Below, piece by piece: positions 44,078 to 53,313 of a DNA stretch of 64,000 nucleotides (positions are counted from its first letter, which is position 1; every line of letters begins with the position of its first letter). Under the pieces are notes generated by a model. That model ran no database searches, was not told the origin of the DNA, and worked only from the letters and a program-made list of their open reading frames with translations. The position numbers and the translations under genes were made by a program. Source of the stretch: Caldilineaceae bacterium (lineage in GTDB: Bacteria; Chloroflexota; Anaerolineae; Caldilineales; Caldilineaceae); the NCBI GenBank assembly GCA_022823185.1, contig JAJDXQ010000034.1:62001-126000 (forward strand), written 5' to 3'.

Positions 44078-45748
44078 CTACCGCGGCTCAATCGGCGACA
44101 AGGGTATGACCCACAGAATATCGCTTTCTGGCGGCGGCGGCCACAGCAGGTAGACGTCAACCCACCGGCTCCACAATACAAGGTTATGGTCGTCATACCC
44201 CAGGTCGATACGCCGGTTGCGTATGTTCCCGCCTGTGTCCAGCGCGTCCCCAATCCCGTATCCGGAGACATAAACCCTCGTACGCAGCGGCACAACTGCC
44301 GGGTCGACCGCCACCACACCTTTCCTCATCCGGTCTCCCGTCCGCGTATACCCATACCAGGGCACGCTTGGAGACACACCTGCCGTGGCCGCGCTGTAAC
44401 TGGTCGCCCTCATTCTGATGACGCGCCAGTACGTAAACTCCTGTCCCGTGTCGTCGAAAAATGTTCTCGGTACGATCTTCTGTCCATAGACCCGAACTCT
44501 GTCACGCGGTTCTTGGGCTTCCCATACATCTTCCAGCGTGCGGGCAACTTCCTCGCCGTCTCGGAAGAGGACACGGTAACGCTCCCGTGTAATCCCGTAT
44601 GCGCCCGGGCGCTCTTCCAACGTGTCAATCAACAGGTCGCGATCGCCCTCCCAGACCGTATCAAAGGGTGCAATGTCATCCACAAACTCAATCTCTTCCC
44701 TCACCCTTACAATCTGAATCTGCATATCGGGATACAACTCAGCATCCAGGGGAGGGTAGACTTCGTCCAATCCGCTAAACCCGACACCAACCTCCGTCAG
44801 GACATCGCCGACAAGATTGCTCTGCGTCCGAGTCTTGTAAAGTACGCCGTCCGCCAGCAGACTGACCGGCGTGCTACGCTGAATCAGCACGCGCAGCCCC
44901 GCACTGACCGGCGTGCCCAGGCTTGGCTGTACATTGTCGCCAAGGTAAATCGTGATCTCAGCTTCCCGCAACGCCTCGCCAACCGTTTCAGACAGCGTAT
45001 GGATCGTGTACGGTATGCTGTCCTCATACACCGTCAGCCGGATCGAACGGTTGACCTCAATGCGAAGAGGGTCTCGTTCCGTCAGTTCCCAGACTGCGCC
45101 GCCGCCTGTCCTGTTTTCCTCTGCTATGATGGCCGCCTGCGGCAAAGGGTCATCCCAACCAGCGAGCTCTCCGTTGATGAGAATCTGGTCCCGCGGACTG
45201 AACGGTATCCCAGCTTCTGCGAATAACTCTGCCGGCGATTCTGCCCAACTGGCGTGACGCGTTTCCCGGCCGTCTGCCAAGATTCGGAATGGCTGCGGGC
45301 GTTCGACCGAAACCCTTAGGCCCTCCGTAACTCTCGCTTCCAGATTGGGCGATATCCGCAGCCGCTCTTCTGGCGCCGCAGGAACGCCAGACTCCCCAGC
45401 AGCCGCTACGACCCTTCCTACCCCGTTCTGGGTCTGAGATGCTGTGGATGGCGCGAATGTTACCTCCGCCGCCCCCTCTTCTACCACCGCCTCCGCGCCC
45501 AGCAACAGACCAACATCCGAGAGCACTGCTCCCACATCGCGTCGGTGCGTTTGAACTGTGTCCCTGACACCATCCACTTCAATTTCTACCGTGGTTGCCG
45601 TTAAGCTCCACAGAGCCCAAAGTCCAAATATTGCGGCTGTCAACGCTGACACCTGTACCAGAATCCGACTCCGTCGGCTGGGCCGCCGCCTGCCCGTTCG
45701 ACCGGCGACAGCGGTTTTTGGCCTGATCCGTCGAGTGACAGTAGCCAT
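44078..45748 (-). CDS. DUF348/G5/3D-domain cell-envelope protein (YabE-like)
   Basis: 556 aa. A basic N-terminus and one membrane anchor (about 28-50, ALTAAIFGLWALWSL) are followed by three DUF348 ubiquitin-like repeats (VEIEVDGVRDTVQTH, IRLTVYEDSIPYTIHT, STPVSLLADGVLYKT). A G5 domain (about 340-425) comes next, and a C-terminal 3D domain (about 440-556) with VVAVDPAVVPLRTRVYVSGYG, DTGGNIRNRRIDLGY. The 3D fold is related to MltA-type lytic transglycosylases, and YabE/Rpf-like proteins act on peptidoglycan. It is therefore probably an anchored cell-wall-modifying enzyme. GGAG precedes the ATG closely. A perfect palindrome GAAGGA-AC-TCCTTC lies 33-46 bp upstream of the start. It is a single gene with its own terminator. 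Confidence 0.9.
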   Translation of the reverse strand: MATVTRRIRPKTAVAGRTGRRRPSRRSRILVQVSALTAAIFGLWALWSLTATTVEIEVDGVRDTVQTHRRDVGAVLSDVGLLLGAEAVVEEGAAEVTFAPSTASQTQNGVGRVVAAAGESGVPAAPEERLRISPNLEARVTEGLRVSVERPQPFRILADGRETRHASWAESPAELFAEAGIPFSPRDQILINGELAGWDDPLPQAAIIAEENRTGGGAVWELTERDPLRIEVNRSIRLTVYEDSIPYTIHTLSETVGEALREAEITIYLGDNVQPSLGTPVSAGLRVLIQRSTPVSLLADGVLYKTRTQSNLVGDVLTEVGVGFSGLDEVYPPLDAELYPDMQIQIVRVREEIEFVDDIAPFDTVWEGDRDLLIDTLEERPGAYGITRERYRVLFRDGEEVARTLEDVWEAQEPRDRVRVYGQKIVPRTFFDDTGQEFTYWRVIRMRATSYSAATAGVSPSVPWYGYTRTGDRMRKGVVAVDPAVVPLRTRVYVSGYGIGDALDTGGNIRNRRIDLGYDDHNLVLWSRWVDVYLLWPPPPESDILWVIPLSPIEPR

Positions 45749-46020
45749 GGCTCCAATTTATCCGTAGTCAATGGTTAGCAGAAGGAACTCCTTCATTCGC
45801 TGATATGACTACATTCGGTCCGAAAATGTTCCCGTCGCAGGGACAATGTGTGTAAGCAACCCTTGCTCGCGGCATAAGCGACGCATGAGAAACGCTCCAC
45901 CTGACCTTCCCAACCACAGCGGCCCTCTATCGTTCTCTCTCGCCCTAGCACACGCTTCCCCGCCCAGCCATCAGAGGCCCAAAGCCTCCCGCGCCGTCTT
46001 TCATCGCCACCCACCGACCA

Positions 46021-46180
46021 CCATCGTTCTGCCCCCCAACACGCTCCGTGAAAAATGAAATGTTGCCCTATGCCGTTTCCGTTCTCCGCGCCCCTTCAAG
46101 GAAAAAAGGATGTTGCCGTTCTTCGCGCCCCTTCACGGACGAAAACGTGTTGACGTTCTCCGTGCCCCTCCAGCGAACAC
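46021..46180. repeat. Degenerate 37-38-bp intergenic repeat array, locus A
   Basis: Three to four diverged units built on TGTTGCCGTTCTTCGCGCCC followed by CTTCACGGACGAAAA. The 45749-46226 gap between the 3D-domain gene and the first sulfatase has no supported gene. The same unit occurs at 48.1-48.3 kb and once at 7.7 kb. Confidence 0.6.
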
Positions 46181-46226
46181 AACCGCGTTCCTCCTGGGGT
46201 CAACCCGACTGCTCCGCCAATACAGA

Positions 46227-47708
46227 TCAGGCCAGCCAGTTCATCTCTCTCTGCATCGGCCAGCGATAGCGCTCCTCCGGCCCGGTCTGCCGGGCCCAGG
46301 CCGTAAGTACCGGCTCGTCCGCGCTCTTCTCCGCCATCTTTCGCTTCACCTCTTCAGGATCCCAGTCCCGCAATATCTCGTCCCTCAACTCGCTTGCAAT
46401 CGACCTGCAACCAGGATCCTCCGATCGGTCAATCAGTTCTCCAGGGTCCTCCTTCAGATTGAACAACTGGCTGGGATACCCGTGATAGTATATGTACTTC
46501 CACTCGTCGCGCCGTATCATCCGCTGGAAGGCCCCCTCCGGCGGACCGAACTTGTCCGTGCAATACTCCGAGAAGGCCGCGTTCTCCCAGTTTGGCGCAT
46601 CGCGCCGCCCGTCAATCTGAGGCAGAAAACTCTGCCCGACCGAGTTCGGCAGCGCCGGCGCATCCATCGCGTCAAGCATCGTCGCGGCAACGTCAACCGC
46701 GCTCACGACGCGCTCGCAGCGCTGCCCCCCCGATATGCTGCCGGGCCAGCTCACGATCAGGGGCACGCGCACTGACTCTTCGTAGAAGACATGCTTCCAG
46801 AAAAGGCCGTGCTCGCCTTGCATGTCGCCATGGTCCGACGTGTAGATGATCAGCGTATTCTCGTCCAAACCGTTTTCGCGGAGCGCCTGCAGAATCTGGC
46901 CAATCATCGCGTCCGTGCGGTACACCAGTCCCGCATAGGCCGCTCGCGCCCGCAGGACCTCTACGTCGTTCATCACTTCGATGCCGGTAGATTGCCGCCA
47001 CCAGCGCAAAAAAGGATGCTGCTCCTCGACCGGCGGCGCAGACTTGCGGGGCGGCGTCATCGAGCCCGCGTACCGGTCGTAATCCTCCTGCCGGGCCACA
47101 TAGGGCGGGTGCGGAAGCATCAGCCCAACCGATATACTGAACGGCTCCCTGAGAACGCCGGCCCTCTTCTGGACGCCTAGCCGGTTCAACCTCCCAACCG
47201 TTACCGCGGTCACATCTTCGTCATGCACCTGGTACGCGCTCTGACCGGGTCCAGAGCGTTCGAGACTCAGATGATGCGGGCCCGCCGTAACGCTGAGAAT
47301 CCCTCGATCCGGCCCCGGATTTCCCGGATGGTTCGCGCCGTGATCGCCCACAAAACGGGACGCGTAACCATGCAACTGATCCGGCCCCACCGAGTGCATC
47401 CGCCCAACCAGCTCAGGCTGATAGCCGGCCGCGCCCATCGCATGGGCTATCGTCGGAATCCTCGAATCAAGGCCATGCTCATTCGTCCAGACCTCATTCT
47501 GAAAGGGGTGGCGTCCACTCAACATTGACATCCGCGAAGGCACGCAAATCGGAGAGCAGCAGTACGCGTTGTCAAAGACCACGCCGCTCGCAGCCAGGCG
47601 GTCCAGGTTCGGCGTATCGACCAGTTCATCCCCATAGCAGCCAGTCACATGAGGACTGTGCTGGTCGGAGTGAATGTATAGTAGATTGGGGCGATTTAAC
47701 CCGTTCAT
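46227..47708 (-). CDS. Sulfatase (Cys-type, alkaline-phosphatase superfamily)
   Basis: 493 aa from ATG 47706-47708, with GGGAGAGG just upstream; longer frames add an unconserved Arg-rich stretch. Seen: NLLYIHSDQHSPHVTGCYG with a metal-binding Asp, then the sulfatase signature CVPSRMSMLSGRHPFQ, whose Cys is converted to formylglycine. Also VGLMLPHPPYV and the C-terminal metal site IIYTSDHGDMQGEHGLFWKH. It cleaves a sulfate ester, probably from a sugar. No signal peptide, so cytosolic. The enzyme that makes formylglycine is not in the window. It faces away from the second sulfatase at 48468 across a repeat-filled gap. Confidence 0.92.
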   Translation of the reverse strand: MNGLNRPNLLYIHSDQHSPHVTGCYGDELVDTPNLDRLAASGVVFDNAYCCSPICVPSRMSMLSGRHPFQNEVWTNEHGLDSRIPTIAHAMGAAGYQPELVGRMHSVGPDQLHGYASRFVGDHGANHPGNPGPDRGILSVTAGPHHLSLERSGPGQSAYQVHDEDVTAVTVGRLNRLGVQKRAGVLREPFSISVGLMLPHPPYVARQEDYDRYAGSMTPPRKSAPPVEEQHPFLRWWRQSTGIEVMNDVEVLRARAAYAGLVYRTDAMIGQILQALRENGLDENTLIIYTSDHGDMQGEHGLFWKHVFYEESVRVPLIVSWPGSISGGQRCERVVSAVDVAATMLDAMDAPALPNSVGQSFLPQIDGRRDAPNWENAAFSEYCTDKFGPPEGAFQRMIRRDEWKYIYYHGYPSQLFNLKEDPGELIDRSEDPGCRSIASELRDEILRDWDPEEVKRKMAEKSADEPVLTAWARQTGPEERYRWPMQREMNWLA

Positions 47709-48042
47709 CTTCCTCTCCCGTCGTCTGCTGTTTTGTGGCGTATCATCCCGGTTCAGTACAATTGGCCTGCGTCTCTCACAACGCACTGCCGCCCAAAGGC
47801 CCATCCATCACGACCCATCCCAATTCAATCCTTCACCAAAATGGCCGCACTTTCGCGACCCGCCAGGATGAGGTCGACAAAATCCAAAGAGGAATCAAGA
47901 GCCAGACCAATCAAGAAAGCGGCGCCATGGGGACCCACTGTCCCGCTCAAGGTGCAAGGGTAGCAAATACCCCCTCCCGAGGCAAATATACCCACGTTGC
48001 CAACTCCCTCCCCAAACCAGCGCTCCAGCAAGACCCGCCACC

Positions 48043-48262
48043 CCCCTGTAAGGGCACACATTGTGCTTGCATCCCAGCCAGAAAAGCCTCCCACGACCGG
48101 CGGCGCCAATGCTCCCTCCCGACCCCTCCGTATCCCTCCATAGTCAGAAGGGTTGTGCCGTTCTTCGCGCCCCTTTCGCGGACAAAAGGATGTCGCCGTT
48201 CTCCGTGCCCCTCCGTGGAAAAAGTGGTATTGCCCTCCCCAGTTGCCCTTCGCGGACCCAAA
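48043..48262. repeat. Dispersed repeats, locus B (types 1 and 2)
   Basis: A type-1 relative (CCTGTAAGGGCACACATTG, about 48045-48063) is followed by type-2 units (48150-48262) such as TGCCGTTCTTCGCGCCC and TCGCCGTTCTCCGTGCCC with CTCCGTGGAAAAA. Type order matches the gap at 7474-7726. Confidence 0.6.
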
Positions 48263-48375
48263 AAGCGTTGCCCGCAATTCAGATTCAGAGCATTCAGAAA
48301 AGCCAGGCAGCGTGATTCAGTCCTGTCCCCCAACTCACCACCTATTATGAACTGCGCCCCCTTTCGCCCCTGACT

Positions 48376-48403
48376 TTGCCGAGCCCCCGGCCTATGTTAC
48401 ACT
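48376..48403 (+). promoter_or_regulatory. Candidate promoter of the rightward sulfatase
   Basis: TTGCCG (48376-48381), 16-bp spacer, TACACT (48398-48403), about 65 bp before the ATG. It may serve the whole sulfatase/ABC-transporter unit. Confidence 0.35.
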
Positions 48404-48467
48404 GCGCCCATTCTCCTTTGACAACCAACTGTCAATTCCAGCCTCCTTAAACACGGGACGACGTTTC

Positions 48468-49922
48468 ATGGAACGCCCCCACATCTTGCTGATAACAACT
48501 GACCAGCAGCGATACGACGCGGCTGGGGATGCCGCGCCCCCGTTCATGCGCACGCCCCACTTCAATCACCTCACTCGTGAGGGGATCAACTTCACCTCGG
48601 CCTACGGCGACTGCCCCGTCTGCGTTCCCTCCCGCATGTCAATCATGACCGGCAAGTACGTCACCACTCACGGCATGACCGGCAACGGACCTTCGTCTAG
48701 GGTCCTGTCCGACTTCAGTGATTCACTTCCCTCCTGCATGAACAGACTGGGATACCAGACTGCCGCCATCGGCAAAATGCACTTCACGCCCCAGCGCGTC
48801 AGATACGGCTTTCAAGAGATGATTCTGCCGGAAGACTACTACCGTCACATGGCCCGCCGCGGCTACGACGTCCAGCCCATGCGCCACGGCCTCGGCCAGA
48901 ACGAGCTCTATCCCGGCATGGCAACGGTTCCCGAGGCTCTGACCCTCACTTCCTGGACCGCCGAACAGTGCGTCGAGTACATCCGCGAGCGCCGCGACCC
49001 CACACTTCCTTTCTTTCTCTGGTGCTCCTTCTCCAAGCCCCATCCCCCCATCGACCCCCCTGAGCCCTACTACTCCATGTACCGTGACTGTGACATCCCG
49101 GCCCCGGTCTTCGGCGACTGGAGCGAAGGCGACGACGTCCCCTACGCCTTCCGACTACTCAGGGAGAAACAGTCCTTCGATCTCGTGCCGCCCGAAGTAA
49201 TCCGCGAGGCGCGCGCCGCCTACTACGGCGTAATCACACAGATCGACTACAACATGGGCCGTATCTTTGCCGCCCTCCAGGACATGGGCATCTTCGACGA
49301 AACCCTGATTATCTACACCTCCGATCACGGCGAATACCTTGGTGACCATCACGCCGGCGCCAAAGGCATGTTCCACGAACCTTCCGCCCACGTCCCCTTT
49401 GCCCTGCGTATGCCGCAGGGCTGGGACAACCGCCAGCACGGGACGCGCAACCCGTCCCTCGTCACCCTCGCCGACATTCTGCCAACCGCAGTTACAGCCG
49501 CAGGCGGCACACCGCCCAATGACGTCGACGGCCTCGATCTCGTCGCCCTGGCGCGGGGAGAGATCGAGCCGCGGCCCTACCTGGAGTCCGCCCTGGGCAG
49601 CGCCGACAGGCCAGGCAACTTCGCCATCACCGACGGACGCTGGAAATACATCTGGTTCCCTGTCGGCGGCAGCGAGCAACTCTTCGACCTCGAAAGCGAC
49701 CCGCAGGAGCTCCGCAATCTCGTCCGCGCCGCCGAAGCCTCGCCCCATCTCGAACGACTCCGAACCGAGCTTATCGGCCGTCACCAGGCCAGAGACTCTT
49801 CAGCCGTCCAAGACGGCGACTGGGTGACGCTTCCTGTGCCGCAGGAGACCGAAGCCGACCGCCGCAACACCAGCTGGCCCGGCTACCATACCGAATACCA
49901 CGACGTTGACGTACGCCACTGA
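48468..49922 (+). CDS. Sulfatase (Cys-type)
   Basis: 484 aa. HILLITTDQQRYDAAGD supplies the first metal ligands; CVPSRMSIMTGKYV is the formylglycine signature. Other motifs: GYQTAAIGKMHF, SFSKPHPPIDPPEPYY, and the second metal cluster IIYTSDHGEYLGDHHAGAKG. The C-terminus carries ITDGRWKYIWFP and LFDLESDPQELRNL, standard in this sulfatase group. No signal peptide. Only 73 bp separate it from the ABC substrate-binding gene, so desulfation of an imported solute is a reasonable reading. It has the CxPSR motif but is only loosely similar to the leftward sulfatase (46227), so it is not a recent duplicate. Confidence 0.93.
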   Translation: MERPHILLITTDQQRYDAAGDAAPPFMRTPHFNHLTREGINFTSAYGDCPVCVPSRMSIMTGKYVTTHGMTGNGPSSRVLSDFSDSLPSCMNRLGYQTAAIGKMHFTPQRVRYGFQEMILPEDYYRHMARRGYDVQPMRHGLGQNELYPGMATVPEALTLTSWTAEQCVEYIRERRDPTLPFFLWCSFSKPHPPIDPPEPYYSMYRDCDIPAPVFGDWSEGDDVPYAFRLLREKQSFDLVPPEVIREARAAYYGVITQIDYNMGRIFAALQDMGIFDETLIIYTSDHGEYLGDHHAGAKGMFHEPSAHVPFALRMPQGWDNRQHGTRNPSLVTLADILPTAVTAAGGTPPNDVDGLDLVALARGEIEPRPYLESALGSADRPGNFAITDGRWKYIWFPVGGSEQLFDLESDPQELRNLVRAAEASPHLERLRTELIGRHQARDSSAVQDGDWVTLPVPQETEADRRNTSWPGYHTEYHDVDVRH

Positions 49923-49995
49923 GTGACTTTATCTTGGCGGTGAAGCCGGATGCCGCCTCCAACGCCTATCTTCCAAAATGAAAGGGAGGTTCTAC

Positions 49996-52077
49996 ATGTC
50001 CCCATTCCGTTCGAACCAAGCCCGCCGACGCGCTTGGACACTTTTGGTTCTGATGCTGGCTCTGTTCTTGGTGTTGGCAGCCTGCGCAGGCGACCAGCAA
50101 CCCGCCGCGGAAGAGCCCCCCGCCGCCGAAGAGGCCGAGCCTGCAGGGGAAAGCGATGACGCGATGATGTCCGCCAAAGAGGCGCCCATGCTCGCCGAGA
50201 TGGTTGCCGCCGGCGATCTGCCGCCTCTCGATGAACGCATCCCTATCGACCCATTGGTCGTCGACCTTCCATGGATCGAGATCGGCCAGTATGGCGGCTC
50301 TCTGAGGCGGACGACCACCAGCAGTGACTTCCGCGATACCTCTCAGTACATGTACGGCCACTCGCCGCTGCATTGGGAGGAAGGCGGTGCGGCCGTAGGC
50401 CCCGGCCTGGCCAGGGCCTGGGAGAGCAATGACGATGCCTCCGAATGGACCTTCTACTTCCGTGAAGGAACCAAATGGTCGGACGGCCATCCCTTTACCG
50501 TTGACGACGTCATCTTCTGGTGGGAGGACATGGCAGCCAACCCCGACCATCCGATGGCAATGCCGGCTTGGACGCTTGTAGGCGGTCAGCCTATGACGGC
50601 TCAAAAGATCGACGACTACACAATCCGCTTCAGCTTCGCCGCCTCCGCCCCTCTTTTGGAAAGAGAGCTGGCCGCATTCGTCAATGGTGGCATCTCCTAC
50701 AACTTCGGGCCCTATCCCCGCCACTATCTGGAACAGTTCCATCCGAACTACTCAGACGCCGCCGACTATGAAGAGTTCACCGAAAAGCAGGACTGGTGGA
50801 ACAATCCCGATCGGCCCGTACTGAATGCCTGGATGGTGGTTTCGCTCGAACCCGGCAACCGCATGATCCTCGAGCGCAACCCCTACTACTACGCCGTCGA
50901 TACCGCCGGCAATCAGTTGCCCTATATCGACAGGCTGGAAGTGTCCTTCGCCGAAAATGTCGAGGTACTGAAGCTCCGTATCTTCAACGGCGACATAAAC
51001 TTCCACGCCCATCCACATCTCTCTTTGCGCGACTTGGCGGTCCTTAAAGAGAATGAGGCCAATGGCGACTATCGCGTCCTGCTATGGGACAACGGCGCCG
51101 GCGGAGCGCCGGCCTGGGGCGTCAACTGGAACAACCCCGACGACGGTAAACGGGCCATCGTCCGCACCACCCAATACCGACGCGCGCTGTCCCACGCCAT
51201 GGACCGCGAACGAATCCGCAAGATAACATTCCTGGGATTGGGCGGCGAAGCCAGCACCGGCACCATGTCGCCGAACTCGGCACAGTTCAACCGCTCCGCA
51301 GAAGGCCAGGCAATCCTGGTCGCCTGGCGCGAGTCGGCCGTCACCTACGATCCTGAACTGGCCGCCAGTCTGCTCGACGAAATCGAAGTAACCGACCAGG
51401 ACGGCGACGGCTTCCGCGATCTTCCCGACGGCTCCCCTCTGGAAGTGCGTATCGACTTCCCCGCCGGCAATACCGCCTTCATTGAAACGGCCGAACTGAT
51501 GGTCGAAGACTGGAAAGCCATCGGCCTCAACGCCTACGTCAATGCCATTCCCGGCTCCCAAGTCGGTGTAATGACGACGAACGCCACTTACGACATTCGA
51601 CTGTACGGCGGCGGCGCACCCGACGGCCCCGACCTGTTGACCTACCCTGCCTGGCTAATCTCCTATGGCAGTGGCGGACGCTGGGCGCCTCTTTACGGCG
51701 CATGGATGGCCGCCGAAGGCACGCCCAAGGAAGGTACCGAACTGGATCTCGACCCGCGTGACCGCACGCCCCCGCGCGAAGAAATTCCGGTTGACGACCC
51801 GATGTTCCGTATGTGGGAGCTCTACAAGCAGGCCATCGCTGAACCGGACCTTGCCAAGCGAGACGAGCTTACCTTCCAAATCATCCAGATCCACATCGAC
51901 GAAGGACCGTTCCTGCTGGGCGGCATCGCCGACCCGCCTAATATCGTGATCGCCAGCAACCAGATTCACAACGTGCCGACGAGTGAAGACATCCCCCTCG
52001 GCGGCTGGCTGGGCCCATGGGTGTTGGGCATGCCCGGAGCGATGACCTATCCCGAAGTCTACTTCTTCGCCGAATAG
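49996..52077 (+). CDS. ABC transporter substrate-binding lipoprotein (family 5)
   Basis: 693 aa from ATG 49996, chosen because GGGAGG lies six bases ahead; an ATG 18 bases earlier would place that site inside the gene. Signal peptide LLVLMLALFLVLAAC with a lipobox, then an acidic Ala/Glu/Pro linker. The body is SBP_bac_5: WTFYFREGTKWSDGHPFTVDDVIFWWED (about 150-175), LEPGNRMILERNPYYYAVD, and RRALSHAMDRERI. It is longer than typical (about 520-600) because of the linker and insertions. The family binds oligopeptides, nickel or oligosaccharides; the sulfatase neighbours favour a sugar or sugar conjugate. A strong hairpin follows the stop at 52180. Confidence 0.92.
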   Translation: MSPFRSNQARRRAWTLLVLMLALFLVLAACAGDQQPAAEEPPAAEEAEPAGESDDAMMSAKEAPMLAEMVAAGDLPPLDERIPIDPLVVDLPWIEIGQYGGSLRRTTTSSDFRDTSQYMYGHSPLHWEEGGAAVGPGLARAWESNDDASEWTFYFREGTKWSDGHPFTVDDVIFWWEDMAANPDHPMAMPAWTLVGGQPMTAQKIDDYTIRFSFAASAPLLERELAAFVNGGISYNFGPYPRHYLEQFHPNYSDAADYEEFTEKQDWWNNPDRPVLNAWMVVSLEPGNRMILERNPYYYAVDTAGNQLPYIDRLEVSFAENVEVLKLRIFNGDINFHAHPHLSLRDLAVLKENEANGDYRVLLWDNGAGGAPAWGVNWNNPDDGKRAIVRTTQYRRALSHAMDRERIRKITFLGLGGEASTGTMSPNSAQFNRSAEGQAILVAWRESAVTYDPELAASLLDEIEVTDQDGDGFRDLPDGSPLEVRIDFPAGNTAFIETAELMVEDWKAIGLNAYVNAIPGSQVGVMTTNATYDIRLYGGGAPDGPDLLTYPAWLISYGSGGRWAPLYGAWMAAEGTPKEGTELDLDPRDRTPPREEIPVDDPMFRMWELYKQAIAEPDLAKRDELTFQIIQIHIDEGPFLLGGIADPPNIVIASNQIHNVPTSEDIPLGGWLGPWVLGMPGAMTYPEVYFFAE

Positions 52078-52179
52078 CCTGAGCTGACCGGCAGAATCAG
52101 ACCGCGCCGCCGCAGTTCAACTGAACGGGCCCTAAACGCCATCCAGTCCTGGAATCGGCAAAGCGTGATTGAATCCTTG

Positions 52180-52214
52180 AGGAGAGAGGAGCGGCCTCGA
52201 CGTTCCTCTCTCCT
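52180..52214 (+). terminator. Hairpin between binding-protein and permease genes
   Basis: An 11-bp perfect stem, AGGAGAGAGGA (52180-52190) with TCCTCTCTCCT (52204-52214), and a 13-base loop. No T-run follows. In ABC operons such structures often stabilise the binding-protein mRNA and partially terminate upstream of the permeases. Confidence 0.6.
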
Positions 52215-52327
52215 ATGTGAAACAAGAATACCTGTTTTGAGTCGCCTGGAAGGCGGGCCTATCGGCCGCGTTCTGGCATAGTATGGCAACGTCAAGTCCA
52301 CGCCTTGCCGCCCTATAGGGTACTCCT

Positions 52328-53311
52328 TTGCAGAGATTCATCATCTCCCGCTTTCTATATATGCTTGTTACAATGTTCTTCGTCTCCATCGTCGGCTTCG
52401 TGATCATCAACCTGCCGCCGGGAACGTATATGGACGTCTATCGCGCCCAGTTGGAGGCCCAAGGTACGAGAACAACAGAGCGCCAGCTTGAAGCGATCGT
52501 TCGCCAGTACGGCCTCGATCAGCCCGTCTACGTACAATATTGGAAGTGGGTGTCCGGCTTCGTACGGGGCGACTTTGGCCGCTCATTTGCCTACAACAAG
52601 GACGTCAGCGAACTGGTCTGGGAACGTCTGACCCTTACGATGGTGATTTCGATCTCAACCCTGCTTGTAACTTGGCTGATCGCCATCCCGATCGGAGTCT
52701 ATTCGGCTACCCATCAATACCAGGCTAGTGACCATTTCTTCACGACCATTGGCATGGTCGGACTGTCCATCCCCAACTTTCTTCTTGCCCTCATTTTCAT
52801 GGTAATCGCGGCGATGGTCTTTGATCAGTCCGTTGGCGGACTGTTCTCACCAGAGTATGAAGACGCCCCCTGGGACGTCGCCAAACTATGGGACCTCCTG
52901 AAGCATCTGTGGATCCCAGTGCTTGTCGTCGGCACCTCAGGTACAGCCGGGCTCATCCGTATGATGCGCGGCAATCTGCTCGACGTGCTCAAAATCGCCT
53001 ACATCACGTCTGCACGCGCCAAAGGGCTCCCTGAGCGGCGCGTGATCCTTGTCCACGCAGTGCGCAACGCCATCCACCCTCTCGTCATGATCCTGGGCAC
53101 GAGCCTGCCACAAATCATTTCTGGAGCGACAATCGTTTCGATGGTACTCAGCCTCCCCACTACGGGGCCCCTCTACTTCAACGCGCTGCTTCAACAAGAC
53201 ATGTATCTGGCAGGCACCTTTCTCGTCTTTCTGGCCGGGCTGTTGGTAATCGGCAATTTCCTGGCTGACATCCTGCTCATCTGGGTCGATCCCCGTATCC
53301 GTTACACCTAG
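52328..53311 (+). CDS. ABC transporter permease, DppB-like
   Basis: 327 aa with six membrane segments. It begins MQRFIISRFLYMLVTMFFVS at a TTG, the conserved N-terminus of the DppB/OppB group, with AGGG seven bases upstream. The outer loop LEAIVRQYGLDQPVYVQYWKWV is typical. The cytoplasmic EAA-type loop is ARAKGLPERRVILVHAVRNA (about 225-245), which contacts the ATPase. An insertion of about 25 residues (VGGLFSPEYEDAPWDVAKLW) sits between membrane segments. It is followed 2 bp later by the second permease; the pair would form the membrane channel for the lipoprotein at 49996. Confidence 0.94.
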   Translation: MQRFIISRFLYMLVTMFFVSIVGFVIINLPPGTYMDVYRAQLEAQGTRTTERQLEAIVRQYGLDQPVYVQYWKWVSGFVRGDFGRSFAYNKDVSELVWERLTLTMVISISTLLVTWLIAIPIGVYSATHQYQASDHFFTTIGMVGLSIPNFLLALIFMVIAAMVFDQSVGGLFSPEYEDAPWDVAKLWDLLKHLWIPVLVVGTSGTAGLIRMMRGNLLDVLKIAYITSARAKGLPERRVILVHAVRNAIHPLVMILGTSLPQIISGATIVSMVLSLPTTGPLYFNALLQQDMYLAGTFLVFLAGLLVIGNFLADILLIWVDPRIRYT

Positions 53312-53313
53312 AC

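Larger units (their letters stand above)
47709..48467. other. Intergenic region between divergent sulfatases
   Basis: About 760 bp without a supported gene. It contains a type-1 repeat, a type-2 repeat array and a candidate promoter for the rightward sulfatase. Open frames on both strands here are low-complexity translations of the repeats. Confidence 0.6.

Noticed and set aside
47805..48373. Several open frames between the sulfatases
   Set aside because: They are low-complexity readings of the intergenic repeats; no start signals or recognisable domains.
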